Below, in pieces: positions 27,462 to 36,415 of a stretch of DNA of 64,000 nucleotides (positions are counted from its first letter, which is position 1; the number at the start of each line of letters is the position of its first letter). A model generated the notes under the pieces. It saw only the letters and a program-made list of their open reading frames with translations, was not told where the DNA came from and did not search any database. The stretch spans positions 2,976,001 to 3,040,000 of the forward strand of contig CAVTUH010000001.1 in the NCBI GenBank assembly GCA_963737835.1, written 5' to 3'. This DNA is from Palsa-1248 sp963737835. Its GTDB lineage: Bacteria > Gemmatimonadota > Gemmatimonadetes > Gemmatimonadales > Gemmatimonadaceae. A program made the translations under genes and the position numbers.

Positions 27462-28203
27462 GCCGTGCGGCGAACGGGCGAGGGATGCCTCGTCGCGCGA
27501 AGCCGCTCCCACATTGCGTGATCTCGCCGCCGTCGTCACCGGCGGATCTCGAGGTATCGGCCGTGCGGTCGCGCGTACCCTCGGCGCGGCGGGCGCCCGT
27601 GTGCTCGCGGTCTCTCGTCGCGGTGTCGCCAGTCCCGATCCGGGGATCATCGATCTCACGCTCGATCTCGTCGCGCCCGGGAGCATCGAATCAGTGGTGC
27701 AGACGGCCCAGCGGGCATTCGGTCGGGCGCCCGACGTGCTGGTGAACAACGCCGGTGCCTTTCTGATCGCGCCGGTCGCCGACACGTCGCCGGAGCATTT
27801 CGATCGTCTCCTCGCGCTCAACCTCTCCGTGCCCTTTCGGCTGGTGCACGCATTCCTCCCCGGCATGCGTGAGCGCGGTCGTGGACACATCGTGACACTG
27901 GGCTCCATCGCAGATCATGTCGCTTTTCCTGGCAACGGCGCGTACGCCGCCAGCAAGTTTGGACTGCGGGGGTTGCACGAAGTCTTGCGCGCGGAGCTCG
28001 CCGGCACCGGCGTCCGGACGACCCTCCTTTCGCCGGGCGCGGTCGACACGACGTTGTGGGACGAGCTCGTACCGGAGACGCGGTCGTCCTTCCCCACCGC
28101 CGACGCGATGCTCACCACCGCCAATGTCGCCGACGTGGTCGTTTTCGCCATCACGCGGCCGCTGCGCGTGAGTGTCGACGAGATCCGCCTTTCCTCGAGC
28201 TGA
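27436..28203 (+). CDS. Short-chain dehydrogenase/reductase
   Basis: 255 residues from ATG 27436, overlapping the folE end by 26 bases; an ATG at 27415 is also possible. Classical SDR: VVTGGSRGIGRAV cofactor loop (TGxxxGxG, ~35), LVNNAGAFL (NNAG, ~110), TLGSIADH with catalytic Ser, and YAASKFGLRG (YxxxK, ~175). NADP preference is suggested by basic residues after the second strand (SRRG). The substrate cannot be told from sequence. Overlap with folE hints at a pterin role (some SDRs reduce dihydropteridines or sepiapterin), but that is inference only. Confidence 0.82.
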   Translation: MDPGLAADKPCGERARDASSREAAPTLRDLAAVVTGGSRGIGRAVARTLGAAGARVLAVSRRGVASPDPGIIDLTLDLVAPGSIESVVQTAQRAFGRAPDVLVNNAGAFLIAPVADTSPEHFDRLLALNLSVPFRLVHAFLPGMRERGRGHIVTLGSIADHVAFPGNGAYAASKFGLRGLHEVLRAELAGTGVRTTLLSPGAVDTTLWDELVPETRSSFPTADAMLTTANVADVVVFAITRPLRVSVDEIRLSSS

Positions 28204-28213
28204 GTCTCACGCT

Positions 28214-28876
28214 GTGCACCTCAGTCTGGTGGATGTGCTGCGGTGTCCGCGGTCACACGAGCCGAGTGCGTTGGTCGCCACCGTCGATCGGACTGCTACG
28301 GGGGGCTCGGTCGAGTACGGCATGCTCGCCTGCCCGATCTGCGACGCCCGATTTGAGATCGAGCAGGGCGGCATCATCTTCGAGCCGGAGCAGCGGGACC
28401 GTTGTCGCGCGCGGCCACTGGCTCAGTCGCGGTCAGCGGACGCGGCGCTTCGCGCGGCGGCACTCCTGGGGCTCGTCGATCCTGGAGGCATCGTCGTACT
28501 CGGCGGCGTCGAGGGTACGCTGGCTCAGGCGCTTTGCGAGCAGGCCGATATCTCCGTCGTGCTGTTGAACCCGCCCGGCGCGATCGCGGGGTGGAATGCC
28601 GTAACGCCAATGTATGCCGACGCTTCGCCATTCGCGGCTGGCGTGCTCCGTGGTGTGATGCTCAATGCGGAGACGGGATCGGCGGCCGGCGGTATCGTCG
28701 GCGCACTTCGCGCCGGCGGACGTCTCATCGCGCCTGTGTCGGCTGTCGTGCCAGAGGGCATGCGAGAGCTGGCGCGTGATGCGGAAGTGTGGGTGGCGGA
28801 ACGGGTGGCGGAGCCTGACGCGGCGCCTGTGATGTTGCGGCGAGCGAAGAGCGATTTCGCGGGCGATAAAACCTAG
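28214..28876 (+). CDS. Trm112-like zinc ribbon protein with Rossmann-like domain
   Basis: 220 residues from GTG 28214, ten bases after the SDR stop. The N-terminus LVDVLRCPRSHEPSAL...LACPICDARFEIEQGGIIF is Trm112-like; one CxxC is intact (CPIC) while the first pair is reduced to a single Cys (CPRSHE). The rest resembles a degenerate methyltransferase-type Rossmann fold (GIVVLGGVEGTLAQALC, then GGIVGALRAGGRLIAPVS) without a clear SAM-binding acidic residue. Trm112 proteins activate partner methyltransferases, so a fused partner is plausible. Its stop overlaps the convergent acyl-CoA synthetase stop (shared CTAG). Confidence 0.65.
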   Translation: MHLSLVDVLRCPRSHEPSALVATVDRTATGGSVEYGMLACPICDARFEIEQGGIIFEPEQRDRCRARPLAQSRSADAALRAAALLGLVDPGGIVVLGGVEGTLAQALCEQADISVVLLNPPGAIAGWNAVTPMYADASPFAAGVLRGVMLNAETGSAAGGIVGALRAGGRLIAPVSAVVPEGMRELARDAEVWVAERVAEPDAAPVMLRRAKSDFAGDKT

Positions 28877-30760
28877 GGCAGAGCGCTGTGCGCGCCCGAA
28901 TCCGGGTACAGCGAGTCGATCAGCGCGCGGAATTTCTCCTCAATGACGCGGCGTTTCACCTTGAGGGTGGGTGTCAGCTCGCCGGCGTCGATCGACAGCT
29001 CGTGCTCCAGGAGTCCGACGTGCTTCGGCGTCTCGAAGCTGGCCAGGCCCGTCAGCCGGCCCAGCGTCTCTTGCTCCATTTTCTGCTGGACGGCGGGAAG
29101 TGCAATGAGGTCAGCGCGCGTGGTCCACACGAGGTTAGTCGTCTTGGCCCAGCGCTCGAGCTGCGTGAAGTTCGGCACCACGAGGAGTACGCTGTACTTG
29201 CGACGGTCGCCGATCACGACGACCTGCGCGACGAACGGGCTCGCCTGGACGCGGTTCTCGAGCGGTGCGGGCGCGATGAACTTGCCGCCGGCGGTCTTGA
29301 TGAGCTCCTTCTTGCGATCGGTGATCGTGAGGAATCCATCGTGGAGCTCACCAATGTCGCCGGTGTGAAACCAACCTTCGGCGTCGATCGCGGCGCGAGT
29401 GTCGTCGGGCATGTTGAAGTAGCCGCGCATCACGTTGGGTCCACGCGTGAGGATCTCGCCGTCGTCGGCAATGTGCACCTCGACCCCGCCGATGGGGCGC
29501 CCCACGGTGCCGATCCGGAAGTGTTCGGGCGTGTTGACGGCGATCACGGGGCTGGTCTCGGTCAAGCCGTATCCCTCGAGGATTGTCAACCCCGCCGCGT
29601 AGAAGAAGCGGTTGATGTCGGTCGCGAGCGGCGCACCGCCCGATACGAAGAAGCGGAGCCGGCCGCCGAAGCGTGAGCGGAGTCGCCCGAACACGAGGCG
29701 CTGGGCGACTGCGTAGCGCATTGACAGCCATCCCTCGACCGGCCGGCCGGCGAGTCGAGCGTCGGCCCATTCGCCGCCGGTCGCCACGGCCCAATCGAAC
29801 AACCGCCATTTGACGGGCGAGCAATGCGCTTGCTCGAGCACGCCCGCGTAGACCTTCTCGTACACGCGGGGCACGGCGAGCACGAAGGTCGGGCGCACTT
29901 CGCCCAGATTCACGATCAGTGAATCCATCGATTCGACGTAGGCGATCGATGCTCCCACGGCGAACATGAGATAATGGTCCGCCATGCGGCCGAATGTGCG
30001 ACAAAGGCAGGAAGCACAGCGAGACGTCATTGCCGTAGAATGGCAGTACCGTGCGCGCGGCGGCGACATTGGAATAGATGTTGTCGTGGGTCAGCATGAC
30101 CCCTTTTGGCTCGCCCGTCGTGCCGGAGGTGTAGATGATGGTCGCAAGGTCGTCCGGTCGAACGGCTAGTGCGCGATCGCGATAGCGCTGCGCGGCGCCC
30201 ATGCCGTCGTCGCCCGCGCCGACGGACTCGAGCTCACTCATCGTCAGGTCGACCCCTGGCAGCGGTTCCTCCTCGAACGAGATCACGAGGCGCAGCGCCG
30301 GGAGCTGTGCGCGGACCTCCGCGATCTTGGCCGCCTGCACACTCGTCGAGACGAAAATGGCCGTCGAGCCGGAGTCGCGCAGCATGGGGAGCAATTGCTG
30401 TGCTGGCAGGGTGGGATACAACGGCACGTCGGTAATGCCCACCGTGAGACACGCATAGTCCACAATTGCCCATTCCGGACGATTCTCGGAAAGGATGGCG
30501 ACCCGGTCGCCTGGGTGGATGCCTTGCTGCAGCAGGCCCTGCCCGGCGTGGCGAACGCGGGTCAGGAGGTCGCGGTGGGAGATTGGCCGGTACTTCCCGT
30601 CGCGCTTGTATTGCAGTGCGTCGGGCTTGTCGTGGCGCTCGACTGCCTCGTAGAAGAGCTGCGTGAGCGTGCCCGGCGCCGGGCGCGGCATCGGCCCGGA
30701 TGCATCGCGTGTGACGGTGGCCGCGACCGGGACCGGCGCGGCGGCGCTAGTGGTAGCCAT
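28873..30760 (-). CDS. Long-chain acyl-CoA synthetase, AMP-binding (frameshifted)
   Basis: About 629 residues when both frames are joined, a normal length for FadD15-type enzymes. N-terminal part (30760 down to ~29992): VAILSENRPEWAIVDYACL and YTSGTTGEPKGV (P-loop). C-terminal part (to 28873): GLTILEGYGLTETSPV, GEILTRGPNVMRGYF, GWFHTGDIGEL, TDRKKELIKTAGGKFIAP. The enzyme adenylates fatty acids and forms acyl-CoA. The frame changes at 29990-29998: SLCFLPLSHI continues as FGRMADHYLMFA only if two bases are restored. The minus-strand CACATTCGG probably lost TT or CT. All motifs survive. ATG 30760 overlaps the lipoprotein stop, so it ends the parA operon. Confidence 0.8.
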
Positions 30761-31641
30761 TGCAGAGACGCCCGGAACAGGGAGAGACGGCCGACGATCG
30801 GTTCACGTCGCTGGACAAGCTGGGGGCAGTGTAGTGAATGACGAATCGGAGCGGACTGTTGCCGATCGGCGTGGTCCGGTACTTCGCGCTCGCGACAGCG
30901 ACCACCGAATCCTTGGTGTTGGGTTTGATCCGGCCGACCGCGAACAGGATGCGCAGCGCCCCGCTGCCGGTAACGTCCGTGGTATCAGTGCGCGACGGGT
31001 TGCCGTTGGCATCGACAAGGTATGCGAACAGCGTGGTGTCGCTGGGCGTGCCGGTGCCCTTCGCGGCGCTTGCGGGATAGATGATCTGGTAGTGAACGAG
31101 ATAGGTGCGCGTGACGGAATCCCCGTTGAGCGAATCGGGAATGTGCCTGAGCACGATATCGAGGCCCGGCGAATGTGGTGTCGGGGCTCGTCAACGAGAG
31201 CGCCATGCTGAAGGAGTTGCTGTCCGCGTACAAAATGCTGTCGGGCCGGAGCACGACGGGAAGTAGAAACGGCAGGGACTGCAGCGTCCCTGCCGTGGCG
31301 ACGAGCCGCGCGACGCTGTCTCCGCGGCGCGCGCCGATCGCGAAGTTGGACGTGTTGATCGTGAGCTGGCTCGGGGTGAGCGAGGTAAAGCGGACCAGGA
31401 CGTTGGAGAGGAGTTTCCCCTGGAGGTTGTAGGCCTCGCCCGTCAGCGGCTTCACAACGCCGTTGGTGTCCCGCAGCGTGTCGCCCGCCACCACCGACGG
31501 CGACGGAGCTGAGTCGATCGACATGGAAAACACCAGTGTCGGATCGGTGGGGACGTCGGCGCATGCTGCGGCGAGCGTCGCCGAGACAGCGATTGTTGCC
31601 GCCAAGGCGAGACGCCGGCCGCAGAGGGCCGGCGCCCTCAC
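30747..31641 (-). CDS. Putative Ig-like lipoprotein in the parA operon (frameshifted)
   Basis: Starts at GTG 31641, forming GTGA with the parA stop. A signal sequence RRLALAATIAVSATLAAACAD carries a lipobox-type LAAAC, so it is probably lipid-anchored. The mature part is beta-rich (GEAYNLQGKLLSNVLVRFT, then an AYLVDANGNPSRTDTT segment), like bacterial Ig-like domains. Around 31163-31167 the frame shifts: SPDTTFAG continues in another frame as LDIVLRHIPDSLNGDSVTRT to the stop at 30747. The site (GGGCC) is a homopolymer junction. No function is known; its place between ParA and acyl-CoA synthetase is unusual. Confidence 0.6.
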
Positions 31642-32474
31642 TGAAAGCGCTCCGCCAGCAGTGTCGCGAGCTTGACGTACGCTTGTGCGGCCGGATCGGC
31701 GGGATCGCGAATCACGACTGGCTGCCCGGCGGCGAAGGCGTCGGCCGTTGCCGAGCTGCGTGGCACGACAATCTCGAGGACCATGTCCGACGGCAGGTGC
31801 GTGCGGACGTACTGCGCGACGCGGATGCACGCGGGATTCGTCGGCTCGTACATCGTCAAGAGGATGCCGTCGAGCGTGAGCTCCGAGTTGGTCGCGACGA
31901 TGGCCTGAATCGCGCGCAGAATCTGCGGCGTCGTGTGCAGCGCCAATGGCTCGCATTGCAGCGGGATGAGCACGTGTTGGCTCGCCTCGAGCGTGCGGCG
32001 CACGACGGACCCCAGCCCCGGCGGTGTGTCGACGATGACCACATCGCAGCGTGCGCGGGCCTCATCCAACAACTCGTGCAGGATGTCGGTGTCGGACACC
32101 AGCGCCTGGTAGCCGGTGTGGCTCGCCTCCTCGGTCACAGTGCCGACGAGCAACACGCGCAGCCAGGGAATCTGCGTCGGCAAGATGATTTCGCGGAGGC
32201 CGGTCTGTCCGACGAGGTAGTCGAAGAAGCCTCGCGTGGGATGGCCGCGGCGCAGGCCCGCGCCGTACCTCACGGACCCTTGCGGGTCCACATCGACCAG
32301 CAACGTCCGCAAACCGCGTAGCGCGAACGCGGCCGCGAGGTTGACGGCGGTCGTAGTTTTCCCGACGCCCCCCTTCTGGCTGACGACCGAGACGACCTGG
32401 CCGAGCCGCCGCGGCGCCGCGGGGCTAGAGACTGGCGTCGAAGGCGGCGTTGCCGTCGCTGAGGTCGCGGTCAT
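31638..32474 (-). CDS. ParA family ATPase
   Basis: 278 residues. Deviant Walker A SQKGGVGKTTTAVNLAAA (two Lys, as in ParA/MinD/Soj), LVDVDPQGSVRYG (Walker A'), and VVIVDTPPGLG (Walker B). ParA ATPases form nucleotide-dependent dimers that position DNA or large complexes. No parB lies beside it, and this is not the recF-gyrB locus, so it may be an orphan ParA that positions something other than the chromosome. It overlaps the TPR gene upstream by 50 bases and the lipoprotein downstream by four, so it is the middle of a tight operon. Confidence 0.85.
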   Translation of the reverse strand: MTATSATATPPSTPVSSPAAPRRLGQVVSVVSQKGGVGKTTTAVNLAAAFALRGLRTLLVDVDPQGSVRYGAGLRRGHPTRGFFDYLVGQTGLREIILPTQIPWLRVLLVGTVTEEASHTGYQALVSDTDILHELLDEARARCDVVIVDTPPGLGSVVRRTLEASQHVLIPLQCEPLALHTTPQILRAIQAIVATNSELTLDGILLTMYEPTNPACIRVAQYVRTHLPSDMVLEIVVPRSSATADAFAAGQPVVIRDPADPAAQAYVKLATLLAERFQ

Positions 32475-32937
32475 CGAGAATGGTGCGCCGGTTGTCGGGG
32501 TCGCTTACCTCGCCGCCGGCTCGTAGTTGGTCGAGTGCCTGGCGGGCGTGCCGAACCCATCGGTCCGCCTCCGCACTCTTTGGCGGTGCGGCCAGGAACT
32601 GCTCCAGGTGCAGCTGCGCCCCGCGTGGGTCGCCTCGTTTCAGCAAGAGAAACGCGAGACCATAGTGGGCACCCGCGAGCTGCGGCTGGAGGTCGAGCGC
32701 ACGCCGATAGCAACGCACGGCCTCTTCGTGGCGCCCAGTTTTCGAGTAGGCGATCGCCATGTTTTGCAGTACACGGTGATCGTTCGGTTGGTCCCGCAAG
32801 GCCAGCTTGTAGGAGGTGAGAGCGGCGTCGTAGTCGCCCTGGCGCTCCAGCGTCAGCGCTTCACTGAGGTAATCCAGCCGCTGCGGCTTCACCTCGTGAT
32901 CGGACGGGCCGCCTAGGAGGCGGCGGAGCCACGACAT
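32425..32937 (-). CDS. TPR repeat protein
   Basis: 170 residues from ATG 32937 (MSWLRRLLGG); an upstream in-frame codon adds a leader without features. Three to four tetratricopeptide repeats: LSEALTLERQGDYDAALTSY, AIAYSKTGRHEEAVRCYRRA and AFLLLKRGDPRGAQLHLEQF match the TPR spacing of small/large residues. TPRs mediate protein-protein contact; here likely with the ParA ATPase encoded next. First gene of the minus-strand operon; divergent from the phosphoribosyltransferase gene 63 bases away, where both promoters must lie. Confidence 0.8.
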   Translation of the reverse strand: MSWLRRLLGGPSDHEVKPQRLDYLSEALTLERQGDYDAALTSYKLALRDQPNDHRVLQNMAIAYSKTGRHEEAVRCYRRALDLQPQLAGAHYGLAFLLLKRGDPRGAQLHLEQFLAAPPKSAEADRWVRHARQALDQLRAGGEVSDPDNRRTILDDRDLSDGNAAFDASL

Positions 32938-33000
32938 ACGGCGATAAGGTAGGGGTCCGGCCACTCCCGAGCAACCGACGTGGGGCATAGCTTTGGCCCC

Positions 33001-33537
33001 ATGTCACCGCGTCGCTACGTCGTCGACCACACGAAGGGTGTCATGCACATCGAATGGCCGCTCTTCGGCGAGCTATCGCGTGCGCTGGCGCTCAGGGTCG
33101 CCCGAGCCTATGACCCCGAGCTCGTGGTCGGGATCGCGACTGCCGGGGTGGTCCCCGCGGCGGTCGTGTCGGCCATTCTCGACCGCGAGTTTCACTCGAT
33201 CATGGTAAGTCGCCGGCTTCGAGCGGATCGCGTGCGGGAGACGCCGGCGGTGCTTGGCGAGGCGCCGTCCGATGTGCGCGAGCGGCGCGTGCTGATCGTC
33301 GACGAAACCTGCGACTCGGGCGCGACCATGCGGCTGGCGGTCGCCGCGATCGTCAACGCGGGCGCCGCGCAGGTGCGGACGGCGGTGTGCTTCAAGACCG
33401 GCGCCTTCGAACCGGATTTCTACGCCCTCGCGACGGAAAGCACGATCGTGCTTCCGTGGGACCGGGAAGTGCTGGTGCAGGGGGAGTTGGTGGCTAACCC
33501 GATGTACGAGGGGCTGGGGGGTCCTGGAGAGGGCTGA
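33001..33537 (+). CDS. Phosphoribosyltransferase
   Basis: 178 residues from ATG 33001. Type I PRTase fold: LVVGIATAGVVPAAVV, then VLIVDETCDSGATMRLA, the PRPP-binding loop with the paired acidic residues, and a hood region after it. Related proteins act on xanthine, guanine or hypoxanthine, or as regulatory PRTases; the base cannot be told. The N-terminal MHIEWPLFGELSRALALRVA helix is typical of short archaeal/bacterial PRTases of this sort. The end abuts the convergent V4R gene by ten bases. Confidence 0.82.
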   Translation: MSPRRYVVDHTKGVMHIEWPLFGELSRALALRVARAYDPELVVGIATAGVVPAAVVSAILDREFHSIMVSRRLRADRVRETPAVLGEAPSDVRERRVLIVDETCDSGATMRLAVAAIVNAGAAQVRTAVCFKTGAFEPDFYALATESTIVLPWDREVLVQGELVANPMYEGLGGPGEG

Positions 33538-33546
33538 ACGGCGATC

Positions 33547-34098
33547 TCACCCCACCGCCGCCTCGTACCTCACTCCCTGTCCCATCGCCTCGTACACGTG
33601 CGTCATGACCTCGGCGCTGCCGACGAGAAAGCGGCAGCACGCATCGCCGGCGGACCGGCACTCGACTTCGAGCACGGCGACTGGATGGTCGGCGATCCGG
33701 CCGAAGAAGTCGGCGAACATGCCGGTCGTGAGGTGGCAGCCCGGGTGATCCAGGCCACTGGAGGGGTCCGCCTCGCCCCAGTCCTCGGAGTCGAGCGTGG
33801 CCACGGCGTCGTGCAGGGTGCCGATGGTCAGTGAGCCCCAGCCGGCTTCCCGGAAGTACTCTGATGCCCGCTCCTCGAACGTCGGCACATCCAACGCTTC
33901 CGGCTCGTCGATTCCCCGGTCGAGGAGCCACGCGGCGAACGAGGCGAACAGCGCCTCCCCGCCGGCGTACCCGGCCTCCTGGAGATACGTCGCCGCAGCC
34001 GGGCCGGCGTCTCGAACGAGGGCTGCCCGGAGCGTCGCCAACGAGGCCCGGGTGAGCGCCACCATCTGGTGGTTCGCGAGGTCGATTGAATGTGCCAT
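33547..34098 (-). CDS. V4R-domain-like protein
   Basis: 183 residues from ATG 34098, with AGGA upstream (TTCAGGAACA); codons further upstream run into the repeat. The C-terminal half (HPGCHLTTGMFADFFGRI, VLEVECRSAGDACCRFLVGS) matches the V4R (4-vinyl reductase) small-ligand-binding domain, with the conserved Cys pair. The N-terminal half is helical. V4R proteins bind hydrophobic or metal ligands and often accompany transcription regulators; no DNA-binding domain is seen here. Separated from ligA by two tandem 110-base repeats. Confidence 0.7.
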   Translation of the reverse strand: MAHSIDLANHQMVALTRASLATLRAALVRDAGPAAATYLQEAGYAGGEALFASFAAWLLDRGIDEPEALDVPTFEERASEYFREAGWGSLTIGTLHDAVATLDSEDWGEADPSSGLDHPGCHLTTGMFADFFGRIADHPVAVLEVECRSAGDACCRFLVGSAEVMTHVYEAMGQGVRYEAAVG

Positions 34099-34110
34099 TG
34101 TTCCTGAACC

Positions 34111-34322
34111 CGTTAGGGGCGGTGATGCAGGGCGACGCATTGCGTCGCCCCTACCAGCCCATTCACGATGTGGCGCGGACGGTGTGAGTTGGTGCCAGTC
34201 CCATTCTCCTAGAGCTAACTCGTTGCGGGCGGTGATGCAGGGCGACGCATTGCGTCGCCCCTACCAGCCCATTCACAATGCGGTGCAGACGGTGTGAGTT
34301 GGTGCCAGTTCCATTCTCCTAG
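34111..34322 (+). repeat. Two tandem 110-base repeats carrying family A palindromes
   Basis: Copies start at 34111 and 34221. Each has a GGGCGGTGATGCA lead, the palindrome (34130 and 34240), CTACCAGCCCATTCAC, then a GGTGTGAGTTGGTGCCAG tail ending CCATTCTCCTAGA. They differ at only a few positions. The second copy contains the ligA stop codon (TAG at 34319-34321 on the minus strand). Confidence 0.85.
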
Positions 34323-36367
34323 ACCTTTCCCAATCGACGGAGCAATTCGGCCTCGTCGATGACTTGCGTGCCCAGCGAGCGAGCCTTCTCCAACTTCGAT
34401 CCCGGGTCGGCTCCGGCGACCAGGAACGCGGTCACCTTGGACACGGAGCTCGTCACTCGACCACCGGCAGCCTCGATCATGGCCGACGCTTGGTCCCGTG
34501 ATAGCGAGGGGAGCGTCCCGGTGATGACGACGGTCATCCCCTCGAAGACACCACCCGCCTCCACCCGGTGCGGCTCCGTGAAGTTGACGCCAGCCCGCCG
34601 CAACTTGGCGATGAGTCGTTTAGCTGTCGAGTCGGCGAAGAAGGCCGTGACCGCATGGCCGATCGTCGATCCGATCCCTCGCACGCCGACGATGTCCGAC
34701 TCGTCGGCGCCGGCAAGCGCGTCGAGCGTGCCGAAGCGCCGGGCCAGCAGCTCAGCGGCCGTCGATCCGACGTGCCGAACGCCGAGTCCGAACAGCAGGC
34801 GCGCCAAGGGGCGCTGCCGGCTTTCGTCAATCGCTGCGATGAGGCCGGCCGCGCTCTTCTCACCGAGCCGCTCGAGCGCGGCGATCTGGGGTGCCGTGAG
34901 CGTGTAGATGTCCGCCACGTCATTGATCAGTTCCGCGTCGACGAGTTGTCGGATTCGAGCATACGACAACCCGCGGATGTCCATGGCCCCGCGAGACACG
35001 AAGTGGACGAGCGCTTCGAGCCGTCGTCCGGGGCAGGAGACGTTGGGACAATAGATCGCGACTTCCTCCGGGTCGCGCTCCACGGCCGTGCCGCAGACCG
35101 GGCAGTGGAGCGGGGCTTCCGTCACGCGGGGCGGATCGTGCGGATCCCGACGGTCCACCAGCGGGGCAATGATCTGGGGGATCACCTCACCAGCGCGCTT
35201 GACCTGGACCCAGTCGCCGACCCGAAGGTCCTTCTCGGTGACCAGGTCGAAGTTGTGCAGCGTCGCGAGCTTCACGGTCGCGCCGCTGATCTCGACGGGC
35301 TCCAGCACGGCGAAGGGGTTGAGCGCGCCGGTACGGCCGACGTTGACTCCGATATCGAGCAACCGCGTGACGGCAATGTCCGGCGCGAACTTGCGCGCAA
35401 TGGCCCACCTGGGCTCGCGGCCACCGACTACGCCCAACTCGTCCTGCAGCGCGAGTCCGTCGACCTTCACGACGCCGCCATCGATCGCGAAGTTCAGTGT
35501 GGCGCGCACGCGGTGCTCGATGTCGTGAGCCCATGCGGCGACGTCCGCGAGCGTCTGGCATCGCGCGCGATCCGGGGCGACCGGAACTCCCCATGCCGCG
35601 AGGGTATCGAGCAACTCCCACTGGGTTCGGAAGGGGAGCGCCGGCCCGTCACCATCTGCGGGCCGCGCGACCGCGTACCCGAAGAAGCGCAGCGGGCGGG
35701 TGGCCGTAATGCTCGGATCGAGCTGTCGGAGCGACCCCGCGGCGGCGTTGCGCGGGTTGGCAAAAACGGGGTCGCCCGCCACGGCGCGCGCCTCGTTCAT
35801 CCGCTCGAACCGATCGAACGGCATGTAGACCTCGCCCCTGATCTCGATGCGCGGGGGAACGGCCGGGCCGCTCGTCCGCAGGCGCAGCGGAATGTCCCGG
35901 ATGGTGCGCAGGTTGGGTGTGACGTCCTCGCCAATCACGCCGTTGCCGCGCGTCGCGCCGGTGACGAGCACACCGTCCTGATACGTGAGGCTGACGGCGG
36001 CGCCGTCGATCTTGAGCTCGGTCGTGTAGCCGCCGCGCTGGACCGCGTCTCCGACGAGACGGGCGAGGCGCTCGTCCCATGCTACGACTTCCTCGTCGCT
36101 GAAGGCGTTCGCCAGCGACAGCATGGGCACCAGGTGGCGGTGTTTCGGAAGCTGGCTTTGCGGTGGCGCACCGACTCGCTGCGTCGGCGAATCCGGCGTG
36201 CGCAGCAGGGGGTGATCCTCTTCGAGCAGGAGCAGCTTGCGGAACAGTGCATCGTACTCGCGGTCGCTGATCGTCGGCCGGTCGAGTACATAGTACTCGT
36301 ACGATGCCTGGTCCAACTGACGACGCAGCTCGGCCGCGCGTGCCGCGAACTCGGAGGGTGTGGACAC
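34319..36367 (-). CDS. ligA: NAD+-dependent DNA ligase
   Basis: 682 residues, normal for bacterial LigA, from a GTG start. Domains in order: Ia (YEYYVLDRPTISDREYD), adenylation with TELKIDGAAVSL (catalytic Lys in KxDG, ~120), OB fold, a four-Cys zinc finger (CPVCGTAVERDPEEVAIYCP plus CPGR, ~410), HhH repeats (AGADESDIVGVRGIGSTIG) and a C-terminal BRCT domain (FEGMTVVITGTLPSLSRD). It seals nicks in replication and repair. The stop codon sits inside a 110-base repeat, so the last codons (LLRRLGKV) border repetitive DNA. Follows the GAF gene by 48 bases. Confidence 0.95.
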   Translation of the reverse strand: MSTPSEFAARAAELRRQLDQASYEYYVLDRPTISDREYDALFRKLLLLEEDHPLLRTPDSPTQRVGAPPQSQLPKHRHLVPMLSLANAFSDEEVVAWDERLARLVGDAVQRGGYTTELKIDGAAVSLTYQDGVLVTGATRGNGVIGEDVTPNLRTIRDIPLRLRTSGPAVPPRIEIRGEVYMPFDRFERMNEARAVAGDPVFANPRNAAAGSLRQLDPSITATRPLRFFGYAVARPADGDGPALPFRTQWELLDTLAAWGVPVAPDRARCQTLADVAAWAHDIEHRVRATLNFAIDGGVVKVDGLALQDELGVVGGREPRWAIARKFAPDIAVTRLLDIGVNVGRTGALNPFAVLEPVEISGATVKLATLHNFDLVTEKDLRVGDWVQVKRAGEVIPQIIAPLVDRRDPHDPPRVTEAPLHCPVCGTAVERDPEEVAIYCPNVSCPGRRLEALVHFVSRGAMDIRGLSYARIRQLVDAELINDVADIYTLTAPQIAALERLGEKSAAGLIAAIDESRQRPLARLLFGLGVRHVGSTAAELLARRFGTLDALAGADESDIVGVRGIGSTIGHAVTAFFADSTAKRLIAKLRRAGVNFTEPHRVEAGGVFEGMTVVITGTLPSLSRDQASAMIEAAGGRVTSSVSKVTAFLVAGADPGSKLEKARSLGTQVIDEAELLRRLGKV

Positions 36368-36415
36368 GGGAAGGGGAGCGGGTGCGGTCGTCGCCGCGCT
36401 CGACAGCGGCGGTCG

